Part shown: positions 52,032 through 60,344 of the stretch, piece by piece
Layout of the letters: every line of letters begins with the position of its first letter
How positions within the stretch are numbered: position 1 is the first letter of the stretch
Source of the DNA: Polaromonas sp.
GTDB taxonomy: Bacteria; Pseudomonadota; Gammaproteobacteria; Burkholderiales; Burkholderiaceae_C
NCBI GenBank assembly: GCA_030654695.1
Contig: JAURWY010000011.1
Span: 1-64,000 of the forward strand
DNA length: 64,000 nucleotides
Reading direction: 5' to 3'
The notes under the pieces: generated by a model
What the model was told of the DNA's origin: nothing
The model's database searches: none
What the model saw: the letters and a program-made list of their open reading frames with translations, nothing else
Made by a program: the position numbers and the translations under genes

Positions 52032-52984
52032 CAGTTCAACGCAGCCAATTGCTTGTCAATGGCGGCCAGCTGCTCTTTTTTAGCGGCTTCAGAGATGACA
52101 GAATCTGACGCGATTTTGGTGCGTTTGCTGAACAAATCGAGTTGACGAATCGGCAGCAACTGACTGTTGCTGGACTCTTTGAAACCAGAGAGTTTTGATA
52201 TCTTCATCAAAACTTCTTTCTCACGGGAATCGGTTTTCCCATAGCTGTAAAAGAACTGCTTCAGCTTGGCCTTGGTGGCGGCTGGCATGTCTTTGCGCAT
52301 CACCAGCGGGTCAAGAGCGATCAAAGGTGATGTCCAGACGATTTTGATATCGTTGAACTTTTCTGGATAACGGTTTTGGACCTTCTCCAAGTTTTCGCTG
52401 TTGTTGGTGGCGACATCAACCTGCTTGTTGGCAACAGCCAATGCATTGGCTTCGTGGTTGGCGCTGCGGCTCACTCTGAAGTGCGTTTTAGGGTCAATTT
52501 GATTCTTTGCAAAGACATAAAAACCAGGCACCAAAAAGCCAGACGTCGAATTGGGATCACCATTGCCAAAGCTCAGGCTTTTTCCGTTCTTGAGGATGTC
52601 ATCCAGCGTGTTGTGCGGACTGTCCTTATGCACAATCAAATGCGAGTAGTAACCTTGCGAGCCATCGGCATTGACCATCTGCGCGAAGACCTCACCGCTG
52701 GCCCTGTCGACTGCCTCCATCGCAGACTTGTTGCCCAGCCAAGCCACATGCACTTTATTGAAGCGCATGCCTTCAATGATGCCGGCGTAGTCTGGCGCGA
52801 AGAAGGCGGTGACTTTCATGCCGGTCTGCTTCTCCATGTCTTTGATCAGCGGTTCCCAATCTTGTTTCAGATTCTGGGTTGACTCTGTCGAGATAATGCC
52901 GAAGTTGATGTCCTGAGCACTCGCGCCAAGCGACAAGCCCAGCGCAAAGGTCGTGGCCGTGATGGCCAATATTTTCTTAATCAT
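52031..52984 (-). CDS. phnD: Phosphonate ABC transporter periplasmic binding protein
   Basis: A 317-residue receptor with a Sec signal ([20 protein letters not shown], cleavage after ASA). PhnD features: [62 protein letters not shown] and the ligand-site [20 protein letters not shown] (Ser/Thr-rich phosphonate pocket). An AAGGA ribosome binding site supports ATG 52984. The frame to 53095 overlaps phnC and is rejected. It lies 31 nt after phnC. Confidence 0.94.
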   Translation of the reverse strand: MIKKILAITATTFALGLSLGASAQDINFGIISTESTQNLKQDWEPLIKDMEKQTGMKVTAFFAPDYAGIIEGMRFNKVHVAWLGNKSAMEAVDRASGEVFAQMVNADGSQGYYSHLIVHKDSPHNTLDDILKNGKSLSFGNGDPNSTSGFLVPGFYVFAKNQIDPKTHFRVSRSANHEANALAVANKQVDVATNNSENLEKVQNRYPEKFNDIKIVWTSPLIALDPLVMRKDMPAATKAKLKQFFYSYGKTDSREKEVLMKISKLSGFKESSNSQLLPIRQLDLFSKRTKIASDSVISEAAKKEQLAAIDKQLAALN

Positions 52985-53015
52985 CAAATCATTCCTTAAA
53001 TATTCAGTCAAAAAA

Positions 53016-53885
53016 TCAAGCGGCCTGAGCCAGTCCAGACTGCCACGCCGGTACGGCATTGGTAGCCGACGGCACCAGCGATACAGGGGCAGCATGCAGG
53101 CGTGTGGAGTCGGTCAGAATTTCGTCTACATGCACGCCATAAAGCTCGCGCAGCAGTTGCGGTGTCAGCAGCTTTGAGGGTCCATCAAAGACCACGCGGC
53201 CTTGGTGCAAGGCGACCACCCGAGGGCAATATTTCAGCGCCATGTCGACCTGGTGCAAAGAGACAATCACGGTGCAGCCGTCCTCGCGGTTGATGCGCGC
53301 CAAAATTTCCATCACGTTGCGCGAGGACTCCGGGTCCAGCGAGGCAATGGGTTCGTCAGCCAGCACCACCTTGGCACCCTGAACGAGTGCGCGAGCAATC
53401 GCCGCGCGCTGCTGTTGACCACCCGACAAGGTCGATGCCCGCTGGGCATGGCAGTCCGCAATACCGACGCGGGCCAGCGCATCAAGGGCTTGCGCACGCT
53501 CTTGCGCATTGAAAATGCGAAACAGACTGCGCCACCACGGCATGCGGTGCAATTGACCAACCAGCACGTTGACCAAGACCGGTAAACGATCCACCAAATT
53601 GAACTGCTGAAAGACAAAGCCGACGTTAGAGCGCACACGGCGAATGTCGTGGTGTATGCGACCGCCCTGCTGCACACGGCGACCGTCTATTTCGATCAAA
53701 GAGTCGGTGCGGCCATCGGCCGTGATCAAGCCAGACATGTGCCGCAGCAAGGTTGACTTGCCAGACCCAGACGCACCGATCAGCGCCACCATCTCACCCT
53801 TTTTCACGGAGATGTTGATGTCGCAAAGCGCTTGCTTGTTGGCGAAATATTTGTTGAGCTTGTGAATTCGAAGTGCCGCGTCCAT
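53016..53885 (-). CDS. phnC: Phosphonate ABC transporter ATPase
   Basis: A 289-residue ATPase. Walker A is GASGSGKST near 37-45, Q-loop [19 protein letters not shown], signature [17 protein letters not shown] near 150, Walker [16 protein letters not shown] and H-loop [19 protein letters not shown]. This last segment is PhnC-specific. Of two adjacent ATGs the second (53885) has the better spacing from AAGGAG. It heads phnC-phnD-phnE-HD gene, which has its own promoter region with a Pho box and a PhnF-type operator. Confidence 0.94.
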   Translation of the reverse strand: MDAALRIHKLNKYFANKQALCDINISVKKGEMVALIGASGSGKSTLLRHMSGLITADGRTDSLIEIDGRRVQQGGRIHHDIRRVRSNVGFVFQQFNLVDRLPVLVNVLVGQLHRMPWWRSLFRIFNAQERAQALDALARVGIADCHAQRASTLSGGQQQRAAIARALVQGAKVVLADEPIASLDPESSRNVMEILARINREDGCTVIVSLHQVDMALKYCPRVVALHQGRVVFDGPSKLLTPQLLRELYGVHVDEILTDSTRLHAAPVSLVPSATNAVPAWQSGLAQAA

Positions 53886-53902
53886 CATGAACTCCTTGTA
53901 AG

Positions 53903-53914
53903 TTGTCTAGACAT
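53903..53914 (-). promoter_or_regulatory. PhnF-type operator upstream of phnC
   Basis: TTGTCTAGACAT contains the perfect palindrome TGTCTAGACA and lies 18 nt upstream of phnC. It is nearly identical to the motif in the phnG-phnF intergenic region. The PhnF assignment is by this shared occurrence and by memory of the mycobacterial PhnF site (GTATAGAC core). Confidence 0.65.
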
Positions 53915-53934
53915 ATGGAGTCTCATCGTTGTCT

Positions 53935-53952
53935 GTGACGGTTTCATGAAAC
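53935..53952 (-). promoter_or_regulatory. Probable Pho box upstream of phnC
   Basis: On the minus strand GTTTCAT-GAAA-CCGTCAC matches the 7-4-7 PhoB repeat (11 of 14 positions, and the A-rich spacer). A further half-site, ATGTCAC, lies two repeat periods upstream. It sits 50 nt before phnC and 20 nt upstream of the PhnF-type operator. Confidence 0.55.
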
Positions 53953-53990
53953 TTAAAAGAAGCTTGTGTGACATGTATTGATCCGCGGCC

Positions 53991-55145
53991 TTACAGGACA
54001 CGACGACCTTCACGCCAGACCGCTCTCACGACGGCATGGCGACTGCCATTCGGCAGCGCCGCAATGTGAACCTGGATCAAGTCAGCCCGCAGGCCCACAG
54101 TCAGTTCACCGCGATCGGTCAGCCCTGTCGCCCGCGCTGGTGTTGAAGTCACTGTCGCCACCGCTTCCGGCCAAGTCATGACGCCCTGCTCCACCAAGCA
54201 CATCACGGCCGACAACAGACTGCCCGGCACATAGTCCGAAGACAGAATGTCGAGCAGGCCAAGCCTGGCCAGATCAACCGCCGCCACGTTGCCCGAATGG
54301 GAGCCACCACGCACCACGTTCGGCCCGCCCATGACGGTCTGCAAGCCGAGTTTGTGCGCCTCACGAGCCGCCGCCACGGTGGTCGGGAACTCCGACATGA
54401 TGGCACCTTCGGCATGCGCTTGCTGCACGTGCGCCGCCGTGGTGTCGTCGTGACTGGCCAAGGCAATGCTGTGCGTGCGACTGAAATCCACAAAATACCG
54501 ACGGTGCGGCTCTGCAAATTCGGCCTGCAGTTGACTGGCATGCGCCACTTGTTGCTCAAACTTCTGCTGGCTCCAGCCCTTTTTACCGGTGTAGTAAATC
54601 CGCGCCTGCTCGATGTTTTCCCACTGCCGCTGACCGGGTGTGTGGTCCATCAGCGAGATCAACGACAGCCGTGGATGACCGTGGAACGGCTCAAATAATT
54701 CGACCGTGTTGGGCGCCGGCAATTCGCAGCGCACGTGCAAGTGGTGGTCAGCGCGCAGCAAGTCTTGTTGGGTGCAGTTGTCCAGGGTGGCGATCACATC
54801 GCCCCAAGCGCTGCCACGCAAACTTTCTGGGTCGGCCTCACCGACGCCCAGCGCATCAAACACCGTGGTGATACCGGCAGCGGCGATCTCAGCGTCATGC
54901 GCGAGCAAAGCGGGCAACTCCGCCCAATGCACCTTTGGGCGGGGCATCAGGTGGCGCTCAAAATTGTCCGTGTGCATTTCCACCAGACCCGGCAATAAAT
55001 AATCGCCACCCAAGTCCACCGCAGCCAAGGCCGAGGTGTCGCCACCGACAGCACTGATACGGCCATTTTCTGCCTGCAAACTGCCGTGCACGACTTCACC
55101 CGGCAACACCATCTTGGCATTTTTAAAAATCACTGACGCGTTCAT
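53991..55145 (-). CDS. phnM: Alpha-D-ribose 1-methylphosphonate 5-triphosphate diphosphatase
   Basis: A 384-residue amidohydrolase-superfamily enzyme that removes pyrophosphate from the PhnGHI product to give the 5-phosphate substrate of PhnJ. The N-terminal metal motif differs from H-x-H as known for PhnM: LLPGLVEMHTDNFERHL. Further ligand regions are SLMDHTPGQRQ, ALASHDDTTAAHV and LDILSSDYVPGSLL (catalytic Asp). The start overlaps phnL (ATGA). It is the last gene of the phnG-M unit, 105 nt upstream of phnC, and no clear terminator is seen there. Confidence 0.95.
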   Translation of the reverse strand: MNASVIFKNAKMVLPGEVVHGSLQAENGRISAVGGDTSALAAVDLGGDYLLPGLVEMHTDNFERHLMPRPKVHWAELPALLAHDAEIAAAGITTVFDALGVGEADPESLRGSAWGDVIATLDNCTQQDLLRADHHLHVRCELPAPNTVELFEPFHGHPRLSLISLMDHTPGQRQWENIEQARIYYTGKKGWSQQKFEQQVAHASQLQAEFAEPHRRYFVDFSRTHSIALASHDDTTAAHVQQAHAEGAIMSEFPTTVAAAREAHKLGLQTVMGGPNVVRGGSHSGNVAAVDLARLGLLDILSSDYVPGSLLSAVMCLVEQGVMTWPEAVATVTSTPARATGLTDRGELTVGLRADLIQVHIAALPNGSRHAVVRAVWREGRRVL

Positions 55146-55867
55146 GCGATAGCCTTCATAGTCCTGAAATCAGCCACATTGATGCGGCGGGTGGCGACGG
55201 CGTCACCCACATGGGCGTCGTGAAAAATACCGACGATGGCGGCGCCGCGCGCACTGGCTTCGCGTATCAATTCGATGACGGTCTGTGCGTTCTCAGCATC
55301 CAGAGAAGCGGTCGGTTCGTCCAGCAACAGCAGCGGGCGCGGCTTGATCATGTTGCGAGCGATGTTGATACGCTGCTGCTCACCGCCTGAAAACGTGGCG
55401 GGCGGCAAATGCCACATGCGCTCAGGAATACGCAAACGCGTCAGCCAACGACTGGCCTCGGCACGTGCAGCAGCCAGCGTGTCTGGGTCGTCGCCGGCAT
55501 CTTCGAGCAAGGGTTCGGCCACCACGTCCAGCGCCGGCACCCGTGGGATGACCCGCAAAAACTGGCTGACATAACCTATCGAGTCTTTGCGCAAGCGCAC
55601 CAGTTCATGCGGCGAGGCGGTGGTCACTTCGATCGGCAGTTGGCCTGGCAAATGGAGGCTGATGCTGCCGGCGCTGGTTCGGTAGTTGGCATAAATCATT
55701 TTCAGCAAGGTGCTCTTGCCCATGCCGGAAGGTCCGTCCAGCACGATGCATTCGCCGGAGTGAACGCTGAGGTTGGCCTCGCCAAGAACCGCCAGCTCGA
55801 CGCCGTTTTGGTGATGCAGGGTGAAGCGTTTGGCCACCCCTTGAATGTGAAGCAGAGGGTGGGTCAT
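55142..55867 (-). CDS. phnL: C-P lyase system protein PhnL (ABC-type ATPase)
   Basis: A 241-residue ABC ATPase without membrane partners. Walker A is DGPSGMGKSTLLKMIY, the PhnL-specific RLRKDSIGYVSQFLRVIPRVPALDVVAEPL follows (recognised from its YVSQFLRVIPRV part), then signature FSGGEQQRINIARNM, Walker B LLLLDEPTASLD and H-loop IFHDAHV. It belongs to the C-P lyase complex accessory set. It overlaps phnK and phnM by ATGA. Confidence 0.94.
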   Translation of the reverse strand: MTHPLLHIQGVAKRFTLHHQNGVELAVLGEANLSVHSGECIVLDGPSGMGKSTLLKMIYANYRTSAGSISLHLPGQLPIEVTTASPHELVRLRKDSIGYVSQFLRVIPRVPALDVVAEPLLEDAGDDPDTLAAARAEASRWLTRLRIPERMWHLPPATFSGGEQQRINIARNMIKPRPLLLLDEPTASLDAENAQTVIELIREASARGAAIVGIFHDAHVGDAVATRRINVADFRTMKAIA

Positions 55868-56670
55868 GGTTGGAGTACCGAAGAAACAAGAAGTTGGGTG
55901 TAAGCGTGTTGCGGGTCGTCAAGCACTTGATCGGTCAGGCCGACTTCAACGATGCGGCCGCGCTGCATGACGATCATGCGGTGCGCCAGCAGGCGGGCCA
56001 CCGCGAGATCGTGCGTGACCACGATGGCCGCCAGTTGCATCTTGCGGGTGAGTTGGCGCAGCATGTCCAAGAGCCGCGCTTGCACCGAGACATCCAGCCC
56101 AGATGTCGGCTCGTCCATGAACACCAGGCGTGGTTGTGTGACCAAGTTGCGGGCGATTTGCAGGCGCTGCCGCATCCCGCCGGAGAAGGTGCGTGGTGCA
56201 TCGTCAATGCGCGCCACATCAATCTCGACACGTTCCAGCCATTCAGCGGCAACGCTGCGCAGCCGGCCGTAGTGACGCTCACCCTGCCCCATCAATCGCT
56301 CACCGACGTTGGCACCGGCCGAGACGTCCATGCGCAAACCATCAGCAGCGTTTTGGTGCACAAAGCCCCAGTCCGTGCGCGCCAGCAAACGCTGCTGCGC
56401 TTCGGTCATGGCGAAGACATCTTGCAGTCCCTCATGACGCGTCATGAAATGCACACTGCCGGCATCGGGCTGGCTGCGTGCCGCAATCGCATTGAGCAAG
56501 GTCGACTTGCCCGAGCCGGACTCACCCACCACCGCCAGCACTTCGCCGGGCCAGAGGTCAAAGGAAACGTCTTGCAGCGCGACGCGGTCGCCGTAGTTTT
56601 TGCCCAGACCGCGCACCTGCAGCAGGGGTGCCGGCGGCGCCGAAAAATGCGGAGATAAATTCATAGTCAT
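55864..56670 (-). CDS. phnK: C-P lyase system protein PhnK (ABC-type ATPase)
   Basis: A 268-residue ABC ATPase that docks on the PhnGHIJ core in E. coli. Walker A is [16 protein letters not shown], and a PhnK-typical Q-loop region RTDWGFVHQNAADGLRM, signature FSGGMRQRLQIARNL, Walker B LVFMDEPTSGLDVSVQARL and H-loop VVTHDLAVARLL follow. It is opposite in origin to transporter ATPases but resembles oligopeptide types. ATG 56670 lies one base after the GNAT stop; ATG 56664 is also possible. Confidence 0.94.
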   Translation of the reverse strand: MTMNLSPHFSAPPAPLLQVRGLGKNYGDRVALQDVSFDLWPGEVLAVVGESGSGKSTLLNAIAARSQPDAGSVHFMTRHEGLQDVFAMTEAQQRLLARTDWGFVHQNAADGLRMDVSAGANVGERLMGQGERHYGRLRSVAAEWLERVEIDVARIDDAPRTFSGGMRQRLQIARNLVTQPRLVFMDEPTSGLDVSVQARLLDMLRQLTRKMQLAAIVVTHDLAVARLLAHRMIVMQRGRIVEVGLTDQVLDDPQHAYTQLLVSSVLQP

Positions 56671-56671
56671 A

Positions 56672-57115
56672 TCAAGGTTCAATCACAAAACTCAGGCCGT
56701 GCTGGTCAAACCCGAGAGATTCATAAAATGCATGCGCCGCGTGGCGCTGGCGGTTAGACGAGAGCGCCAACTTGTAGCAACCAGCCGCACGTGCTTGGTC
56801 TTTGGCATGGCTCATCAACTGGCGGCCAATGCCGCGCCCCTGCTGATCGCTGGCCACCACCACATCTTCGACAACCGCCGACGGTGTGCCGCCATGCGCC
56901 AAGTTGTGCATGACCAAGAGCGCATAAGTGCCCAGCACCACCGCCCCGTCTGTGGCCACAAAAAGGCGGTAGCTCGGGTAGCGGGCGAACTCCGCGAATA
57001 TTTGTTGAGCCGCTTGTTCCGACAAAACGCTGCCGTTGTTGAAGTCAAGCTGCGCGTAAAGGGCCAACACCGCAGGCAGATCGGCCGTGTCAGCTTGCCG
57101 AATGACAAGGCTCAT
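56672..57115 (-). CDS. GNAT-family N-acetyltransferase inside the phn operon
   Basis: A 147-residue acetyltransferase. The acetyl-CoA motif A is VVASDQQGRGIGRQLM near 90-105 (Q-x2-G-x-G), followed by the motif B region AFYESLGFDQHGL. The start overlaps the phnJ stop (ATGA) and phnK follows after one nt, so it is a full member of the operon. E. coli PhnO acetylates aminoalkylphosphonates. This protein lies at a different operon position and sequence identity to PhnO is not obvious, so the role is by analogy only. Confidence 0.82.
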   Translation of the reverse strand: MSLVIRQADTADLPAVLALYAQLDFNNGSVLSEQAAQQIFAEFARYPSYRLFVATDGAVVLGTYALLVMHNLAHGGTPSAVVEDVVVASDQQGRGIGRQLMSHAKDQARAAGCYKLALSSNRQRHAAHAFYESLGFDQHGLSFVIEP

Positions 57116-58002
57116 GACGCATCCTGACGCGACTGGCAATAGTCAGAGTCCGAGCACACATGCATGCGGCTACCGCTGTCATCGGTGATGACCTCATCTA
57201 AAAAGCTGTCAGTCGCACCGCACAAGTCGCAGACCGCATCCCAGCGCTGCACTTCAAAAGGGTGGTCTTCAAAGCCCAGACTTTCAACCGAGGTGTAAGG
57301 CGGTACGGCATAAATACGCTTCTCCCGGCCGGCACCAAAGAGTTGCAAGGCCGGGTTCATGTGCATCTTCGGGTTGTCAAATTTCGGGATCGGCGAAGGC
57401 GCCATGATGTAGCGACCATTGACCAGCACCGGGTAGTCGTAGGTGGTGGCGATGTGGCCGTACTTGGCTATGTCTTCATACAGCTTGACGTGCATCAGCC
57501 CGTATTCGGCCAGCCCATGCAGGGTGCGAGTTTCAGTTTCACGCGGTTCTAGCCGCTGCATCGGCTCAGGCACCGGCACTTGGTAGACGATCACTTGGCC
57601 CTCTTGCAAAGGGATTTCAGGAATACGGTGGCGCGTCTGGATCAGCGTCGCTGCACGGGTGTGCGTGGTGGTTTCAACACCGGCCGTGCGTTCAAAAAAG
57701 CGCCGGATGTTGACGGCGTTGACGGTATCGTCTGAGCCTTGGTCAATGATTTTCAACACATCGTCAGGGCCAATGACCGCCGCCGTGACCTGAATCCCGC
57801 CGGTGCCCCAACCGTAAGGCAGCGGCATTTCACGCGAGCCAAACGGAACTTGGTAACCGGGAATCGCCACCGCCTTGAGCAGCGAGCGGCGGATCATGCG
57901 CTTGGTGCGTTCGTCGAGGTAAGCGAAGTTGTAGCTGGCCTGAACATCGTCTGTGGCCGTGTCCGACCGCAGCTCTAAACCGGCTTCTTTCAATGCGTTC
58001 AT
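57112..58002 (-). CDS. phnJ: Alpha-D-ribose 1-methylphosphonate 5-phosphate C-P lyase
   Basis: A 296-residue radical-SAM enzyme that breaks the C-P bond. Its non-classical cluster cysteines are Cys258, Cys261 and Cys283, with the thiyl-radical Cys289. The spacing x2, x21, x5 is identical to Cys241/244/266/272 of E. coli PhnJ. The N-terminal SYNFAYLDERTKRMIRRSLL, PFGSREMPLPYGWGTGGIQ and the GQVIVYQVPVPEP segment are strongly conserved. It is coupled by ATGA to phnI and the GNAT gene. Confidence 0.98.
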   Translation of the reverse strand: MNALKEAGLELRSDTATDDVQASYNFAYLDERTKRMIRRSLLKAVAIPGYQVPFGSREMPLPYGWGTGGIQVTAAVIGPDDVLKIIDQGSDDTVNAVNIRRFFERTAGVETTTHTRAATLIQTRHRIPEIPLQEGQVIVYQVPVPEPMQRLEPRETETRTLHGLAEYGLMHVKLYEDIAKYGHIATTYDYPVLVNGRYIMAPSPIPKFDNPKMHMNPALQLFGAGREKRIYAVPPYTSVESLGFEDHPFEVQRWDAVCDLCGATDSFLDEVITDDSGSRMHVCSDSDYCQSRQDAS

Positions 58003-59123
58003 GTTGTGACTCCGGTGTCTGGTTGGGCCGCTTTGGCGCTGGCCGCTGCGCGCATTTTTCGGATCAGTTCAAGCTCTGACTGAAAGTCAACGTAGTGCGG
58101 CAACTTCAAGTGCTGCACAAAGCCAGAGGCTTCGAGACTGTCACTGTGCGAGAGCACAAACTCCTGCATTTGTGCGGGCGACTCGATCGGCTCGCCCAAC
58201 TCGTCTGCACGCAACGCCCGGTCCACCAAGCTCATGGCCATCGCCTTGCGCTCGCTGTGGCCAAAGGCCAAGCCATAGCCACGGGTGAACTGAGGCGGCT
58301 CGGTTTTGCTGCCAGCAAACTGATTGACCATTTCACATTCGGTGATTTCGATGTCGCCAATCGAAATGGCAAAGCCGAGCTCTTCTGGTTCGATTTCAAT
58401 CGCAACTTGGCCCAAGCGAACCTCACCGACAAAGGGATGGCTGTGGGCGTAACCGCGCTGGGTGGAGTAAGCCATCGCCAACAGAAAACCCTCGTCACCG
58501 CGCGCCAAGTTTTGCAGCCGCGTGGACCGCACCGCCGGAAAACGCAAAGGCTCGCGGGTCAGGTCGACAGGAGACGGATCGCCCGGCGGGATCGGCCGGG
58601 TTTCAATCAAACCTTCATGGTTGAGCAGTTCCACCACGCGCGGTGTGACAGCAGCATCAACGCCTGTCGACAACACGCTGGCTGGGGTTTGAACATCAGC
58701 CGGTGCGTCTTGCCCGTTGGCCAACAAGGTGAAGTCGAGCAAGCGTTGGGTGTAGTCGTAAGTCGGGCCAAGCACCTGGCCGCCGGGCAGGTCTTTGAAG
58801 GTCGCCGAAATGCGCCGCTCCAGCGACATGCGATTGGTCTGCAGAGGTTTTGTCGTGCCCAAACGAGGCAAGGTGGCGCGGTATGCGCGCAGCAAAAATA
58901 TGGCCTCGATCAAATCCCCGGAGGCCTGCTTGATCGCCAGTGCAGCGAGTTCCGGGTCGTAGACCGAACCTTCGTTCATCACCCGGTCAACTGCCAGCTT
59001 GAGCTGTTGTTGAATCTGCGACACGCTGAGTTCGGGCAGTCGGTTGTCACCGCGCCGCTGCTCGGCCAGCAAGCGGTAGCTGTTGAGAATGGCGGTTTCC
59101 CCGCCCTTGACGGCAACGTACAT
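57999..59123 (-). CDS. phnI: C-P lyase core subunit PhnI
   Basis: A 374-residue subunit that, with PhnG, PhnH and PhnL, transfers the phosphonate to the ribose of ATP, releasing adenine. MYVAVKGGETAILNSYRLL is the canonical start. Conserved later parts include GYAHSHPFVGEVRLGQV and GYGLAFGHSERKAMAMSLVDRAL. ATG 59123 has GGAGGG 8 nt upstream, which lies inside the end of phnH; the in-frame TTG two codons earlier is less likely. It starts 2 nt after the phnH stop. Confidence 0.97.
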   Translation of the reverse strand: MYVAVKGGETAILNSYRLLAEQRRGDNRLPELSVSQIQQQLKLAVDRVMNEGSVYDPELAALAIKQASGDLIEAIFLLRAYRATLPRLGTTKPLQTNRMSLERRISATFKDLPGGQVLGPTYDYTQRLLDFTLLANGQDAPADVQTPASVLSTGVDAAVTPRVVELLNHEGLIETRPIPPGDPSPVDLTREPLRFPAVRSTRLQNLARGDEGFLLAMAYSTQRGYAHSHPFVGEVRLGQVAIEIEPEELGFAISIGDIEITECEMVNQFAGSKTEPPQFTRGYGLAFGHSERKAMAMSLVDRALRADELGEPIESPAQMQEFVLSHSDSLEASGFVQHLKLPHYVDFQSELELIRKMRAAASAKAAQPDTGVTT

Positions 59124-59125
59124 AC

Positions 59126-59761
59126 TCAAAGCCCTCCTGACAACTGAATGGATGTGGTGCGCGGCAAGCCGACCAGTTGCTGCGCCGAAGCCAGAAACAA
59201 GTCAACGCCACGCGGAAAGCTGGCGTGGTTGGTCGTCCACTGCGCGAGAAAATCAGCGGCCAAACCATCGACTGACACATGGTTGACGTCTTGAATGCCG
59301 GGGCCTTTGAGCGACCACTGCGCAGCGCCGCTCTCGCTGCGTGCCTTGGCATCTAACAGAGGCAAGTCCAAGACGCAGGTGGCAGACTGGTCCGGCGCGT
59401 TGTCGCTGCCCTGCGAAAAACTGGCCAGTGCGGGCATGGCGTCACCTGCGGCCACCCAAGCAAACATGGCTTGGTCAACGTGACTCACCAGCTGGCAACC
59501 AGTGTGAAAGCGAAGCCAAGCAGCGGCATCACTGTTCGCCAAAGAAGGCGACAGCCACAGCGTGCAGTCAGAGTCCAGCAGCGCCAGCAGCAAAGCTGCC
59601 GAAGCCGGGTGGCCGGTCTGCGGCACCTCGGCGTCGTGGCTGACCGTCATGCAGCGGCCAGGGTACGAAAGCGCTTCTAGCGCAACTCGAAACATCGCCT
59701 GACTGCCGAAGGCCTCATGCGTGAAGCCGGCACCGAGATTAGACAAATCGTGGGCGCTCAT
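59126..59761 (-). CDS. phnH: C-P lyase core subunit PhnH
   Basis: A 211-residue PLP-transferase-like fold protein without PLP. The N-terminal GFTHEAFGSQAMFRVALEAL, then SYPGRCMTV, and C-terminal FPRGVDLFLASAQQLVGLPR (the conserved FPxGVD...LPRTT) are typical. It is coupled to phnG by ATGA. Confidence 0.94.
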   Translation of the reverse strand: MSAHDLSNLGAGFTHEAFGSQAMFRVALEALSYPGRCMTVSHDAEVPQTGHPASAALLLALLDSDCTLWLSPSLANSDAAAWLRFHTGCQLVSHVDQAMFAWVAAGDAMPALASFSQGSDNAPDQSATCVLDLPLLDAKARSESGAAQWSLKGPGIQDVNHVSVDGLAADFLAQWTTNHASFPRGVDLFLASAQQLVGLPRTTSIQLSGGL

Positions 59762-60270
59762 GACGCCTCTCCTTCGTCGTCCGCCGAGCCTGACTCGCGG
59801 GCCACTGTGAAAAATTCAACCTTGGTGCTCTGCGCACGCTGCTCACGCAGGCTGCGCTGCAGCGCCAGATGTTGCCGCACCGGGCTCAACAAGGTTTGCT
59901 CCAGTAAATCCTGCTGCGAGCTGTCTTGCAACAGAGCGTCAGCGACGGCAGCGAGCCCGACTTGGCGGTGCGAGCGACCCAAGGCATAAGCCACACCGAC
60001 CACGGTGGTGTTCGCCTGAGTCCCCGACAAACGCAAGGCGCAGCGGCTGACAGTCACCTCGCCCAAGTTAAAGCGTTCACCCGTCGAACCTGCGCGCCCC
60101 TGCACCATCATCAAACCGGTTTCTGGCGCTCTGAGCCAATGCGGCTTGGTCGGCCAATGCGCGCCAACCGCCGACTCCAGCAAGTCCAGCGGTGCCCGTG
60201 ACAGCAAGGCCATCCAGTCAGCACGCACCATCGGTGGTGCTGGATCGTGATTGTCAAATGCATGAAACAT
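59758..60270 (-). CDS. phnG: C-P lyase core subunit PhnG
   Basis: A 170-residue subunit. Family features: RADWMALLSRAPLDLLESAV, PETGLMMVQGRAGSTGERFN and the GEVTVSRCALRL segment, followed by AYALGRSHRQVGLAAVADAL. The last contains the conserved GR..R...A. The in-frame TTG at 60300 falls inside the operator/promoter, so ATG 60270 is preferred, with GAGG upstream; ATG 60231 would also keep the conserved part. It is first gene of the phnGHIJ-GNAT-KLM unit. Confidence 0.93.
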   Translation of the reverse strand: MFHAFDNHDPAPPMVRADWMALLSRAPLDLLESAVGAHWPTKPHWLRAPETGLMMVQGRAGSTGERFNLGEVTVSRCALRLSGTQANTTVVGVAYALGRSHRQVGLAAVADALLQDSSQQDLLEQTLLSPVRQHLALQRSLREQRAQSTKVEFFTVARESGSADDEGEAS

Positions 60271-60288
60271 TCTGGTGATACCCTCAAG

Positions 60289-60318
60289 TTGTATAGACAA
60301 ATAAATTCACTTCGCCAA
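60289..60318 (-). promoter_or_regulatory. phnG promoter with overlapping PhnF-type operator
   Basis: On the minus strand: -35 TTGGCG (60318-60313), 17-nt spacer, -10 TATACA (60295-60290). The operator-like motif TTGTATAGACAA (60289-60300 on the plus strand) covers the whole -10. Bound repressor would block phnG transcription, and since phnF is divergent 45 nt away, it probably also controls itself. Confidence 0.75.
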
Positions 60319-60344
60319 GCTTAACGATCACATAAGTAGATTTC

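Noticed and set aside
60271-60344. Pho box in the phnF-phnG intergenic region
   Set aside because: No 7-4-7 repeat resembling CTGTCAT was found on either strand; only the PhnF-type operator is present.
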